From CAIKNB01 sp964415965 (lineage in GTDB: Bacteria > Patescibacteriota > Patescibacteriia > 2-12-FULL-60-25): 64,000 nt of DNA. Of this stretch, positions 1 through 8,402 are shown in pieces. Positions within the stretch are counted from its first letter, which is position 1. Every line of letters starts with the position of its first letter. A program made the position numbers and the translations under genes. A model generated the notes under the pieces. The model saw only the letters and a program-made list of their open reading frames with translations, ran no database searches and was not told the origin of the DNA. The stretch is taken from positions 258,068 to 322,067 of the forward strand of contig CAYQCK010000002.1 in NCBI GenBank assembly GCA_964415965.1, written 5' to 3'.

Positions 1-522
1 GCGACCTATTCCCAGCGTTCGGTTTTTATACCATTTCGCAAATTCATTCTTGCGGATCTGACAAGCAACCTTATCAAAACTAATCTTATCATCATCCGAT
101 AGAGAGCTGCGCAGTAATGATTCTTCAAATGCTTCATTTCCTGTAGGGATCCAGCCACATCGTTTCAGGAATTCGTGTTCAGAGCCATCGAGCCACAGTT
201 GATAGTATTCCTTAAGCCCACTTTTAAGAAATTCTTTTATCGGTTCGGCTACGGTATTTTCGTTAATGTTCTTTTCCCTACAGTATTCCGTTTTAAACCA
301 CTCTTTGAGAGGTGAGCGATGACGCGCATTACATCTGAGACAGCAGAAAGTCACCCATGTCGGATCATTGCCCGGAGGATATACATGCTCAATGGTTGCA
401 TAGTCATAATTATTTGTGCGATCTTTCCAATCCGGCATGTAGACTCCACAGTAAACACAATTCGTATCCCTTATTCGGATTTTATCTAACACATCCTCCG
501 GCAGTCCGTACTTATTCTTCAT
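1..522 (-). CDS. HNH endonuclease, truncated at window edge
   Basis: The first 174 codons read open to base 1, so the C-terminus lies outside the window. An HNH nuclease domain is visible: zinc-type Cys22-x2-Cys25, the core IEH46, then Cys61-x2-Cys64 followed by NARH68. This family nicks or cuts DNA; no specific target can be inferred. The start is the ATG at 522-520. The gene is visibly AT-richer than the rest of the window and lies 14 bp downstream of a second HNH gene on the same strand, which suggests a laterally acquired pair. It could be a homing, phage or restriction-type nuclease. Confidence 0.8.
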   Translation of the reverse strand, partial: MKNKYGLPEDVLDKIRIRDTNCVYCGVYMPDWKDRTNNYDYATIEHVYPPGNDPTWVTFCCLRCNARHRSPLKEWFKTEYCREKNINENTVAEPIKEFLKSGLKEYYQLWLDGSEHEFLKRCGWIPTGNEAFEESLLRSSLSDDDKISFDKVACQIRKNEFAKWYKNRTLGIGR

Positions 523-536
523 AAATTCACTATAAT

Positions 537-902
537 TTAGTTACTGTAATGTTTCCGTTTCTGATCGGCCCTGTGACACCTATGATGCACGAGTCTGACA
601 TTTTTAATCTTATATCCCTTAACCGGATCATGTCTATCAAGCTCAATCTCCTTCTTCGGCATCTTCTTGCCACAGATAGCACACAAGCCCCCTTGACGCT
701 CCCACATAATTTCCTTGAGTTTCCGACGGAGCGTTGGCGTTCCTCGCTCCTCGTACTCAAGCCACTTGCGGAGCTTTCGACGATACGCGAAGACAAGCTT
801 TGTTTTGCGCTTTGAAAGCTCCTGGATCTTCTCTTCCATCTCATCAAACAGTGCTCTCGCATGCAAGAGCTGCTTTTCGTTAAGGCGTGGCGTATCTCCC
901 AT
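537..902 (-). CDS. HNH endonuclease, small
   Basis: A 121-residue protein with a basic, helical, Glu/Lys/Arg-rich N-terminal half and a C-terminal HNH domain: Cys74-x2-Cys77, DRHDP at 89-93 and HHRCH at 106-110, so the two CxxC-like elements and catalytic His are present. The ATG at 902 is preferred over an upstream in-frame start at 989 because the latter would run through the tRNA-Val terminator. A promoter (913-941) places the -10 box 10 nt before this ATG. AT-rich relative to the window. A role in DNA cleavage is inferred from the domain; the target is unknown. Confidence 0.75.
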   Translation of the reverse strand: MGDTPRLNEKQLLHARALFDEMEEKIQELSKRKTKLVFAYRRKLRKWLEYEERGTPTLRRKLKEIMWERQGGLCAICGKKMPKKEIELDRHDPVKGYKIKNVRLVHHRCHRADQKRKHYSN

Positions 903-912
903 ACTAGCAATC

Positions 913-941
913 ATTCTATCAGTCAGAGGCACAAAATGTAA
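913..941 (-). promoter_or_regulatory. Promoter of the small HNH gene
   Basis: Reading the minus strand: -35 TTACAT, 17-nt spacer, -10 TAGAAT, with the ATG 10 nt further on. The mRNA would be nearly leaderless. Confidence 0.6.
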
Positions 942-956
942 TCTTGGGCTCAATAA

Positions 957-983
957 ACAAAAGAACCCGCCCTCTCGGGCGGA
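957..983 (-). terminator. Terminator after tRNA-Val
   Basis: Stem CCGCCC/GGGCGG with loop TCTC (967-982), followed on the minus strand by a T-rich stretch (GTTCTTTTG). Confidence 0.8.
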
Positions 984-991
984 TTCCATTG

Positions 992-1068
992 TGGTGGACG
1001 TTGCAGGATTCGAACCTGCGACCTTTCGAATGTGAATCGAACGCTCTAACCAACTGAGCTAAACGTCC
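992..1068 (-). tRNA. tRNA-Val (anticodon CAC)
   Basis: A complete 77-nt cloverleaf on the minus strand. The acceptor stem GGACGTT pairs with AACGTCC, followed by discriminator A and an encoded CCA. The anticodon stem TTCGA/TCGAA closes the loop TTCACAT, giving anticodon CAC (reads GTG). The T arm is GCAGG-TTCGAAT-CCTGC. A73, A35 and C36 agree with known valine identity elements. Confidence 0.95.
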
Positions 1069-1081
1069 ATTTGGTGCCGAG

Positions 1082-1110
1082 AGCTTATCCGAAAGTTCGG
1101 ATTTCGGCAA
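1082..1110 (-). promoter_or_regulatory. Promoter of tRNA-Val
   Basis: On the minus strand, -35 TTGCCG, 17-nt spacer and -10 TAAGCT end 13 nt before the first base of the tRNA. Confidence 0.7.
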
Positions 1111-1149
1111 GGCCGCAAACGCCTTGGGGAAATATGCTAGACTTCCCGC

Positions 1150-2097
1150 ATGACCATCGCCGAAACCCTGCGCGACGCCGCGCCGAAACTCCAGCCCAAA
1201 AAGATCGTCTGCGACCTGGACCGGGACGTTGGGCGTCTTGAAGCCGAGATTCTGCTGGCGCATGTCTTGAAACGCGACCGGGCCTGGCTCTTGGCGCATC
1301 CCGAGCACCCAATACCCAGCCCCCAGTCCCGCATCTTTATGGAGCTCGTCTCCCGCCGCGCCAAACAAGAACCCATCGCCTACATCCTAGGCCGCAAAGA
1401 ATTCTACAGCCGCGACTTCAAAGTCACGCCCGACGTCCTCATCCCCCGTCCGGAGACGGAATTGATGGTCGACCTGGTTAAAAATGCCCTTCCCCGGCTT
1501 GACCGGGGAATCCATCCGATGGATTCCCGCCTTCGCGGGAATGACAGCAAGGTGATGATTTGGGACCTCGGCACCGGCTCCGGCGCGTTGGCCGTGACGC
1601 TCGCCAAGGAAATCGAATGCTCGACCGTCCTCGCCACCGACATCTCGCCCAAGGCGCTCTCTGTCGCCCGCCGCAACGCCAAGACTTACAACGCCAAAAA
1701 CATCTCCTTCCTCGCGGCTGATCTGCTGGATGAAAAAGTCCTCTCACGGCTCCGTCGGGCAGCGAAGAAATTCCCCACGCTCGTCATCGCCGCCAACCTC
1801 CCCTATCTCCCGGATTCGGATAAGAAAATCCTCGACGCCGATGTCGTCGGATTCGAACCTTCGAAAGCCCTCTTCGCCGGCAAAGACGGCCTGGCGCTCA
1901 TCCAGAAATTCCTGGCGCAGCTCGCACGGCATCAGGGCTCGCTGGGGTTCAAGACAATCCATGCGTACCTTGAGTTCGATCCGCCGCAGGCCGCGGAACT
2001 GAAAAAGATGACGAAAAAACTTTTCCCGAAGGCAGACACGGAAATCCATAAGGACCTGGCCGATAGGGATCGCGTTTTCGTGCTATCCTTGCCGTGA
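1150..2097 (+). CDS. prmC: Release factor glutamine methyltransferase PrmC with in-frame repeat
   Basis: PrmC (HemK) uses SAM to methylate the glutamine of the GGQ motif in peptide chain release factors RF1/RF2 in the cytoplasm. Visible are the helical N-terminal domain, the SAM-binding motif DLGTGSG (residues 139-145) and the catalytic NPPY-type motif as NLPY (216-219). At 315 residues it is longer than the usual ~280, because a palindromic repeat (1489-1551) is inserted in frame between the N-terminal and catalytic domains; a proline-rich stretch near residues 53-58 also looks repeat-derived. A -10 box TAGACT ends 6 nt before the ATG, so the mRNA is probably leaderless. The stop overlaps the next gene's first codon. 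Confidence 0.93.
   Translation: MTIAETLRDAAPKLQPKKIVCDLDRDVGRLEAEILLAHVLKRDRAWLLAHPEHPIPSPQSRIFMELVSRRAKQEPIAYILGRKEFYSRDFKVTPDVLIPRPETELMVDLVKNALPRLDRGIHPMDSRLRGNDSKVMIWDLGTGSGALAVTLAKEIECSTVLATDISPKALSVARRNAKTYNAKNISFLAADLLDEKVLSRLRRAAKKFPTLVIAANLPYLPDSDKKILDADVVGFEPSKALFAGKDGLALIQKFLAQLARHQGSLGFKTIHAYLEFDPPQAAELKKMTKKLFPKADTEIHKDLADRDRVFVLSLP
1489..1551 (+). repeat. Palindromic repeat inside prmC
   Basis: A 63-bp element (21 codons) containing three inverted repeats in series: CCCCGG/CCGGGG, ATCCA/TGGAT and ATTCCCGC/GCGGGAAT, ending AATGACA. Its translation (RGIHPMDSRLRGNDS) is of the type seen where dispersed palindromic elements enter coding genes. A shorter relative lies at 30967-31000. 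Confidence 0.8.
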
Positions 2098-2099
2098 AT

Positions 2100-4532
2100 A
2101 TGCCAGAGATTCCCGGCAATCCATTCACGACCGCGAACCCAATCGAAGCCAAACCCCGAGGCGCCGAACTGACCCAGGACCGCCGCGTGTCGGCCCATGA
2201 ACGCCAGAAGCTTTTGGATAACGCCAAAGCCCTGCTTCAAGAATGGTTCGGGACCGACAGACTCCCTAAAGAGCTCCTCGAGCAGACCTTGGACATCCGC
2301 CGATCCATCACGCGACGCACTGAAGCCGAAAGCTACGTCGAGAACCTGTCGCCAGAGACGCTCGAGGAAATCCGCGCGCTAACCCTGCGCATCGCGCGGT
2401 TCAAGGACAAAGGTTCGGACGAAGACAGTCCGCTGACGCCTGAAGAAGAATCGCTCGGCGCCACCCTCGAACGCTATTTCGACGCCTTCCGTGAGGCCGA
2501 GAATGCGCGGTGCTTCCGCAACACGGTGCGCGCCGAAAAGGCCGAGGTCGTCCGCGAGACCCAGGTCGGTAAGCGCGTTTTCTATACCAAAGAAGCGCGC
2601 CAAGAATTCGCCGAAAAGGAATTCCCCGAAGAAATACTGTTCAAGCGCCTCGAGGAAAAATTTTCCAAGGCCGGATTCACTCCGGACGAAATCAAGGAGC
2701 TTGTCCGCCTGTGCGACATCGAAGACCTGCATGCCCTGCCCATCCACGAGGTCCAGACCATCAAGTACACCAACAGCCTGTTCGAGCGCTACCTCAAGGG
2801 CGAAAAGGGCAAGTTCCTGGCGTTGTCAGTAGCCCTGATGGTACCCGCTCTCATCCAAGGCGTGGCCCCGTCGCTACTGGCCGGTGCTTTCAAGGAATCC
2901 GGCGTGGACATCACCCAAATCGGCCTGTTCGGCCTGGCCCAGGTCGCCGGCGGCGCCACGACCATCGGAATCAACGCCTGGTTCGAGAAGTTCATGAAAG
3001 GCAACCTGACCAAGCCCGGCGGGTTCAACGAACGGATGGCCGAGAACTTCGCCCACTTTCCCGGCGGAAGCATCCGCGAGCACGGCATGGACGCCATCCG
3101 CCGCAAAGCCGGCAACGCCCAATATGGCTACGAGCAGGTTATGCGGACCGTGAGCTACAACCTCCTCCCGACCATCACCACGCTCGTGACGAGCATCGCC
3201 GTCCTGGGCTACAAAAGTCCGGCGCTCGCCGCCGGGACCATGGCCGGAGCCGGCCTCATGCTGGCCCTGGACCAACAGATGAAGAAGCGCGGAAAATTCT
3301 GGGAAAAACGCGAGGCTTCGAAAAAACGGGCAGACGAGCTCGCCCAAGCCTTAAGCGAACAGATGAGCGCCCACCTGGAGACCGTGCTGTCCGGCGAAAA
3401 GGACAAGCTCCAGGAACGCTTGCAGGCCCTGATGCGCGATGCGCGGGCAGCCAAATCCCAAGAAACGCTTCTGCGCGTGGTCGAGCAGAACACCTACCGC
3501 TTCTTCGGCGCCCTTAACGCCATCATCGCCGCGACCGTCACCTTCCTGACGAACGGCGGCTCGAGCGGTTTTGTCGCCGCCCTGGTCTATTCCAGCAACT
3601 TCAACGAAGGCATGCGGACCATGCTCGAGACCAAACGCGAGCTGATGTCCTCGATTCAGGACATCATGGAGATGGAGCTCATGTTCAACGGCCACGCCGA
3701 GGAAGAAAAGAGGCTGGAGGCCGAACGCATCGGCATGGACCAGGTTCAGGGCAACGACATCGTGCTCGACCGCATCACCATCCGCTACAAGGACCGCAAA
3801 ATCCTGGACAACGCTTCAGCGCGCATCCCGGGCGGGTCGTTCTGCAGCATCCGCGGCGAATCCGGCGGCGGCAAATCGACTTTGCTCAAGATCATGTCCG
3901 GCTATTACTCCCCGACGAGCGGCCGAGCGTATTTCGGCGCCGCCGAAAGGACGGGCGAGAACGGCGAAAAGACGCTTGAATCCGTGCCGGTCAAAGACAT
4001 CAAGAAAGCCGGCCCTGACGCCATCTACCGCAAGATGGCCTACCTCTCGCAATTCCCCTACATCTTCGAAGGCACAATCCGCGACAACCTGATGTTCGGC
4101 GTAAGCGGCGAGGTGGAAGAAGAGGAAATCCAGGAAATCCTGAAGCAGGTCGGCCTGACCAAGCGCTTCCCCAACCTGCAGGAAAAACTGACCGGCGGCC
4201 GCGGCGACCAGAGCGGCACGTCGGGCGGCGAGACATCGCGCATCGGCCTGGCGCGCACCCTACTCAAAATCCGCGCCGAAAAATCGCGCGTCGTCTTTTT
4301 GGATGAGCCGACGGCCTCGGTCGACCCCAAGACCAAGCTCGACATCGCGCGCATCCTGAACGAAGAAAAATCCAAGCACCCAGAAACCACGTTCGTGATC
4401 ATCAGCCACGACAATGAGTTTCTGGACTTGCTCGACCTGGACCAGAACATCACGTCCGAACGAGGCAAGCTTATGGCCGAGAAGCTGAAGAAGAAGCCTA
4501 CCTCACCTCAATCTCCGCCCCGAGTTTCTTGA
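2100..4532 (+). CDS. ABC transporter, fused permease and ATPase, with long N-terminal domain
   Basis: An exporter-type ABC protein of 810 residues. The nucleotide-binding domain is intact: Walker A GESGGGKS, Q-loop in YLSQFPY, signature TSGGE in place of LSGGQ, Walker B VVFLDEP and switch His in IISHD. Transmembrane segments lie at about residues 240-300, 350-400 and 470-500. Before them sits a charged soluble region of about 230 residues that is not normal for this family. The substrate is unknown. ATG 2100 is 10 nt after the -10 box TATCCT (2084-2089); an alternative GTG at 2094 overlaps the prmC stop. The 3' end overlaps convergent murA by 35 bp. Confidence 0.85.
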   Translation: MPEIPGNPFTTANPIEAKPRGAELTQDRRVSAHERQKLLDNAKALLQEWFGTDRLPKELLEQTLDIRRSITRRTEAESYVENLSPETLEEIRALTLRIARFKDKGSDEDSPLTPEEESLGATLERYFDAFREAENARCFRNTVRAEKAEVVRETQVGKRVFYTKEARQEFAEKEFPEEILFKRLEEKFSKAGFTPDEIKELVRLCDIEDLHALPIHEVQTIKYTNSLFERYLKGEKGKFLALSVALMVPALIQGVAPSLLAGAFKESGVDITQIGLFGLAQVAGGATTIGINAWFEKFMKGNLTKPGGFNERMAENFAHFPGGSIREHGMDAIRRKAGNAQYGYEQVMRTVSYNLLPTITTLVTSIAVLGYKSPALAAGTMAGAGLMLALDQQMKKRGKFWEKREASKKRADELAQALSEQMSAHLETVLSGEKDKLQERLQALMRDARAAKSQETLLRVVEQNTYRFFGALNAIIAATVTFLTNGGSSGFVAALVYSSNFNEGMRTMLETKRELMSSIQDIMEMELMFNGHAEEEKRLEAERIGMDQVQGNDIVLDRITIRYKDRKILDNASARIPGGSFCSIRGESGGGKSTLLKIMSGYYSPTSGRAYFGAAERTGENGEKTLESVPVKDIKKAGPDAIYRKMAYLSQFPYIFEGTIRDNLMFGVSGEVEEEEIQEILKQVGLTKRFPNLQEKLTGGRGDQSGTSGGETSRIGLARTLLKIRAEKSRVVFLDEPTASVDPKTKLDIARILNEEKSKHPETTFVIISHDNEFLDLLDLDQNITSERGKLMAEKLKKKPTSPQSPPRVS

Positions 4533-5814
4533 GCTTGCCGATTATGTCTTCGTAGCCGCGTTCGATGGTCTCGACGTTGGTTATTTTTGATTTGCCCTTG
4601 GCCACCAGCGCGGCGATGAGGTAGCTGAAGCCGGCGCGCAGGTCCGGGATGCGGATGTCGGCCGCCTTGAGCGGCGTCGGGCCGACGATGATGGCGCTGT
4701 GGCGATAGTCGCGGTTCTGGTAGCGGCACGGCTTGGAGCCGAGGCATTCGTGGTGAAGCTGGATGTTGGCGCCCATCTGACGCAGCGCGTCGGTATAGCC
4801 GAAGCGGTTCTCGTAGACCGTCTCGTGGACGATGGATACGCCCTGGGCCTGGGTCAAAAGCATGACGAACGGCTGCTGCCAGTCGGTCATGAAGCCGGGA
4901 TGGACATCGGTCTCGACCACGATGGGTTGGAGCTTGTCCGCATGGCCGAAGAGTATCCCGTCGTCGCGCACTTCGTACGGCACGCCGATGCGCCGTAAGG
5001 CGTTGAGGTACGCCAGCATGTCGACCTGCCGCGCTTCCTCGACAAAGACCTCGCCGCCGGTCAGGGCCGCGGCCGCGGCGAACGATGCCGCCTCGATGCG
5101 GTCCGGGATGACGCGGTGCGTGGCGCCATGGAGCGCTTCCACGCCTTCGATGACCCAGGTGCGGTTGACTTCGAGTTTGATGAGCGCGCCCATGGACTGG
5201 AGCAGCATGGCCAAATCGACGATCTCCGGCTCCATGGCCGCGTTCCTGATGATGGTCGTGCCTTCGGCCAGCACCGCCGAGAGCATCACGTTCTCGGTCG
5301 CGCCGACCGACGGGAACGGCAGCTCGATGACCGCGCCTTTCAGCTTCTTGGCCCGCGCCAGGTACGTCTTGCCTTCGCAAGCGATGCTGACGCCCATCTT
5401 CTGCAGCGCTTCGATATGGAAATCCACGGTCCGTCCGCCGATGGAACATCCGCCCAAGGACGGGATGACCGCCTCGCCGAAGCGATGGAGCAAAGGCCCG
5501 AGGAACAGGATGGGGATGCGGTTCTTGCCGCTGAACGCCTCCGAGACCTTGGCGCTCTTGAGCTTGGAGGCGTCGACCGTCACTTGGTCGCCGCGCCGCG
5601 TGAGCTTGGCCCCGATGTCGCTTAGCATCTCGGCCGTGACCGCCACGTCGCCGATGTCCGGCACGTTGCGCAGCACGACCTTGTCGTCGGTCAGCAAAGC
5701 GGCCACAAGCTCTTTCGTCGCCGCGTTCTTGGCGCCCGCGACCTTGACCCTCCCCTTCAGCGGCTTTCCGCCCTGGATGAGGTACGCGCGTTCTTTGGTT
5801 TGTTTGGATGGCAT
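4498..5814 (-). CDS. murA: UDP-N-acetylglucosamine 1-carboxyvinyltransferase MurA
   Basis: Catalyses the first committed step of peptidoglycan synthesis: transfer of enolpyruvate from PEP to UDP-GlcNAc in the cytoplasm. The 438-residue length is typical. The N-terminal KNAA motif and the PEP-reactive, fosfomycin-sensitive cysteine (Cys123 in LGGCSIGGR) are present, as is the conserved C-terminal DLRAG region. ATG 5814 lies 6 nt after a TACCAT -10 box; the upstream in-frame ATG at 5880 would translate a dispersed repeat and is rejected. Together with rodA it shows a peptidoglycan wall. Confidence 0.95.
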   Translation of the reverse strand: MPSKQTKERAYLIQGGKPLKGRVKVAGAKNAATKELVAALLTDDKVVLRNVPDIGDVAVTAEMLSDIGAKLTRRGDQVTVDASKLKSAKVSEAFSGKNRIPILFLGPLLHRFGEAVIPSLGGCSIGGRTVDFHIEALQKMGVSIACEGKTYLARAKKLKGAVIELPFPSVGATENVMLSAVLAEGTTIIRNAAMEPEIVDLAMLLQSMGALIKLEVNRTWVIEGVEALHGATHRVIPDRIEAASFAAAAALTGGEVFVEEARQVDMLAYLNALRRIGVPYEVRDDGILFGHADKLQPIVVETDVHPGFMTDWQQPFVMLLTQAQGVSIVHETVYENRFGYTDALRQMGANIQLHHECLGSKPCRYQNRDYRHSAIIVGPTPLKAADIRIPDLRAGFSYLIAALVAKGKSKITNVETIERGYEDIIGKLKKLGAEIEVR

Positions 5815-5850
5815 GGAAGGATGGTAGCCCAGGCTCAACAAAAAGAAAAC

Positions 5851-5880
5851 GTCTTCCTGAGCGCAGCGAAGGATCTTCAA
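5851..5880. repeat. Dispersed repeat fragment upstream of murA
   Basis: A half of the CTTCCTGAGCGCAGCGAAGG type element found between genes of many bacteria. Only one arm remains here. Confidence 0.5.
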
Positions 5881-5944
5881 GACAGGACCGCAAACGAGAC
5901 GTTGTTGCTAAACGGTTCTTGAGTTGATAACTTGGATCGACTCT

Positions 5945-6475
5945 ATGCTTCTCGGCCTCCCACGCGGCATCGTCAAACTCGTACCCTACGACCCCGAATG
6001 GGCCAAGCTCTACCGAGACGAAAAAACCCGCATCGAAGAAGGGCTCGGCGACCGTGCTCTCGGGGTCGAACACATCGGATCGACCGCCATCCCAGGCATG
6101 GACGCCAAACCGATCCTCGACCTCATGGTCGCTGTGCCTCAAATCCAGGATTTCGACGGATACGTCCCTCTCTTGGAGGAGCTTGGCTATCAATTCAGGC
6201 GGGATAACCGCAGCGACCAGCAACATGTCCTGTTCGTGAAAGGCCCGGAAGAGAACCGGACGCATTATCTTAAAATGACGACGAAAGATTCAGAATTTTG
6301 GCGCGAACATATCCTATTCCGTGATTACCTGATCCGACATCCGGAGCGCGCCGGAGCCTATCGCCAACTTAAACACGAACTGCTTGAAAAACACGGAGGT
6401 CTGCGGGAGAAATACACGGACGACAAGTCAGCCTTCATCCGAGAGACGCTTAATCTCGCGGAGCAAGAGCCATAA
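5945..6475 (+). CDS. GrpB family protein (UPF0157)
   Basis: A 176-residue member of the GrpB/UPF0157 family, related to nucleotidyltransferases. The hallmark region VEHIGSTAIPGMDAKPILD (residues about 40-58) and the downstream RTHYLK element are intact. The biological role of the family is not established. I chose ATG 5945, whose sequence directly precedes the conserved start of the fold; a TTG at 5924 is possible. It stands alone and ends in a symmetrical terminator shared with the convergent DUF3048 gene. Confidence 0.85.
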   Translation: MLLGLPRGIVKLVPYDPEWAKLYRDEKTRIEEGLGDRALGVEHIGSTAIPGMDAKPILDLMVAVPQIQDFDGYVPLLEELGYQFRRDNRSDQQHVLFVKGPEENRTHYLKMTTKDSEFWREHILFRDYLIRHPERAGAYRQLKHELLEKHGGLREKYTDDKSAFIRETLNLAEQEP

Positions 6476-6498
6476 AAACCCGGCCTAGGCCGGGTTTT
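6475..6498. terminator. Bidirectional terminator between GrpB and DUF3048 genes
   Basis: A perfect 24-nt palindrome, AAAACCCGGCCT and its complement, with A/T runs on both sides. Confidence 0.9.
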
Positions 6499-6503
6499 GG
6501 ATT

Positions 6504-7646
6504 CTACTGTTTGGTCGTCGTCGTTGTCTGGGCCGTCGTCGTCGAATAGTCGAACGTCCCGGAATCAAGCGAGACCTCGATCCAGGTCGTGCCGCGGTTG
6601 AACAGGACGTCGGAACCGTCGGTGGACTCGAACCGGAAATGTTCGCCGGAATTGCGGCGCCATTGCGCCTCGAAGCTCTTGCCGTCGCGGTAGACCACGG
6701 CTTTGCCGCGGCCGGTGGTGCGGATCTTGAGCCGGCCGTAATCGTCGATGACGCTGCCGTCCGTGTTCAGCACGACCACGTTCTTGGCCATGACCGGCGT
6801 GCCGTCGGCATCTTTCTGCATCACGCCGGCCTCACGGCGCGCATAGGCATTGGCTTCCTTGTCGAATTTCCAGGCGACGTTGTACGAACCGCCGTATTTG
6901 ACCGTCGGGCCGTCTTCTGACCCGCGGACCGTCGTCGTGGACGATTCGGCCGGATAATCTTCCTTGTAGCGCCAGCCGAGGAAATGCCCCTCGCTGAATT
7001 TCTTGGCCGCGGCCGCCTCCAGCAACAGCTCGCTCTTCGTGTAGGTGTTGTGCGGCGCGCTGCGCTTGGCCGAACGCCAGAAATACTTCCCGTTCCAGAA
7101 CTCGTTCAGGTCGCGGAAGCTCTTGTTGTTCTTGATCTGGTCGAGCGCTTCCGGGCTGCCGCCGACATGGGCGTAGACCGCGTTCAACCCGTCGGCCACG
7201 TCGACGAAATACGGCCGGGCGCTCCTGACCGGCCCGATGGAATCGACCGTGGTCGTCGCGTCGAAGACCAGCAGATAACGCGTGATGCCGCCCTCGACCG
7301 GGAACTCGAAAGCGAGGTTGGCCTTGGCCGGTCCCGACATGGGCCGCGCTTCGGTGTGGTTCTCGACCATGACCGCGAAAGATTGCAGGCGCGATTCGAC
7401 CGGCGCGACCAGCACGCCGTCCAAGGCGCGCGGCACCAGGTCGCCGGTCGTGGTCGTCGCACCCGAGGCGGTCGAGGTCGCCGTGACCGGCGACGCGCCC
7501 TGCTTCCGGCCCGCGCCCGAGACCGCATACCAGACCAAGGCGGCGACGGTCAGCGAAACCAAAACGGCCCCGAAGGCCAAAATTGGCCAGGACCGTTTGA
7601 TGAAAATCTCTAGGGGAATCTTTACGCGGCGGATGTTCTGCTCCAT
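6504..7646 (-). CDS. DUF3048 domain-containing membrane protein
   Basis: A 380-residue protein of the DUF3048 (YerB-like) family, whose function is unknown. One transmembrane segment (about residues 20-43) anchors it, followed by a low-complexity Thr/Ala/Ser linker and the conserved extracytoplasmic domain with VMVENH, EGGITRYL, GPVRSARPYF and HVGGSPEAL. It is probably a surface-anchored protein. A -10 box TAGAAT lies 7 nt before the ATG. It follows the bL25 gene by 19 bp and may be read through from it. Confidence 0.88.
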   Translation of the reverse strand: MEQNIRRVKIPLEIFIKRSWPILAFGAVLVSLTVAALVWYAVSGAGRKQGASPVTATSTASGATTTTGDLVPRALDGVLVAPVESRLQSFAVMVENHTEARPMSGPAKANLAFEFPVEGGITRYLLVFDATTTVDSIGPVRSARPYFVDVADGLNAVYAHVGGSPEALDQIKNNKSFRDLNEFWNGKYFWRSAKRSAPHNTYTKSELLLEAAAAKKFSEGHFLGWRYKEDYPAESSTTTVRGSEDGPTVKYGGSYNVAWKFDKEANAYARREAGVMQKDADGTPVMAKNVVVLNTDGSVIDDYGRLKIRTTGRGKAVVYRDGKSFEAQWRRNSGEHFRFESTDGSDVLFNRGTTWIEVSLDSGTFDYSTTTAQTTTTTKQ

Positions 7647-7665
7647 GTCCGCTATTCTAGCGCAT

Positions 7666-8343
7666 TTACTCCGCCTTCGCCTCTTCGGCGGCCTTCGCCT
7701 CTTCGGCGGCCTTCTTTTCCTCGGCTTCCGTCTTGATGGCGGACACGTCGTGCGCTTCGCCTTCCTCGAGCTTCTTGAGCTGCTCTTCGGTGAGCGGCGC
7801 GGCCACGGTCGCGACCGTCTGGTTGGCGTCGTCCTCGACCGTCACGCCCTGCGGGAGCTTCAGGTCGGAAATCTTGATGGCGTCGTCGAACGTCGCGAGG
7901 ACCGAGATGTCGACTTCGATCTCGTGCGGCAAGTTTGCCGGGAGACAACGCACGGTAACCGTGTCCATGCTCTCGACCAGGGTGCCGGCCATATGCTTGA
8001 CCGCCGCCGACTCGCCGACGAACTTGAGCGGGATCTCGGCCGTCATCTCTTCGTCCATCCTGATCTGGTGGAAATCGATGTGGATATGGTCCATCTTGAC
8101 CGGGTCGTACTGGACATCCTTGACCACGACCTTGAAAGCCTGGCCGCCGTCGACCGTCAGGTCGATAAGCGAAGAACTGCCGGCTTGGCGGTAGAGTTTG
8201 CGGAATTCCGAAGCACCTACCTGGATCGAACGGGGTTCGACGCCATGGCCGTAAATCACGGCCGGGACGAGGTTGTCTTCGAGGACGTTATGGGCGCGGC
8301 GTCCGAGAGCCGTGCGGGTGGTGGCCGTAAGGGTGTATGGCAT
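7666..8343 (-). CDS. rplY: 50S ribosomal protein bL25 (Ctc form)
   Basis: Binds 5S rRNA in the large subunit. At 225 residues it is the long CTC-type bL25: the N-terminal 5S-binding barrel (about 1-90, with VPAVIYG) followed by the C-terminal beta domain (about 95-185). The tail is low complexity, alternating Glu/Ala/Lys, and its DNA carries an 18-bp direct duplication at 7672-7707. A full promoter lies at 8374-8402, inside the end of the upstream gene, giving a leader of about 30 nt with no clear Shine-Dalgarno site. Confidence 0.93.
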   Translation of the reverse strand: MPYTLTATTRTALGRRAHNVLEDNLVPAVIYGHGVEPRSIQVGASEFRKLYRQAGSSSLIDLTVDGGQAFKVVVKDVQYDPVKMDHIHIDFHQIRMDEEMTAEIPLKFVGESAAVKHMAGTLVESMDTVTVRCLPANLPHEIEVDISVLATFDDAIKISDLKLPQGVTVEDDANQTVATVAAPLTEEQLKKLEEGEAHDVSAIKTEAEEKKAAEEAKAAEEAKAE

Positions 8344-8373
8344 AGCGAAAACTGGGTCAGTTTATGTGGCCGA

Positions 8374-8402
8374 AGGATACGTTTTTCAGGCTTTCTTGTC
8401 AA
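8374..8402 (-). promoter_or_regulatory. Promoter of bL25 gene
   Basis: On the minus strand: -35 TTGACA, 17-nt spacer, -10 TATCCT. The -35 lies inside the 3' end of the upstream coding region. Confidence 0.75.

Noticed and set aside
4498..5880. N-terminal extension of murA by 22 codons
   Set aside because: It would translate a dispersed repeat and begin before the promoter-like TACCAT box; ATG 5814 fits the family.
4508..6265. Long minus-strand frame overlapping murA and GrpB genes
   Set aside because: Shadow frame, Arg/Gly/His-rich, across two well-supported genes.
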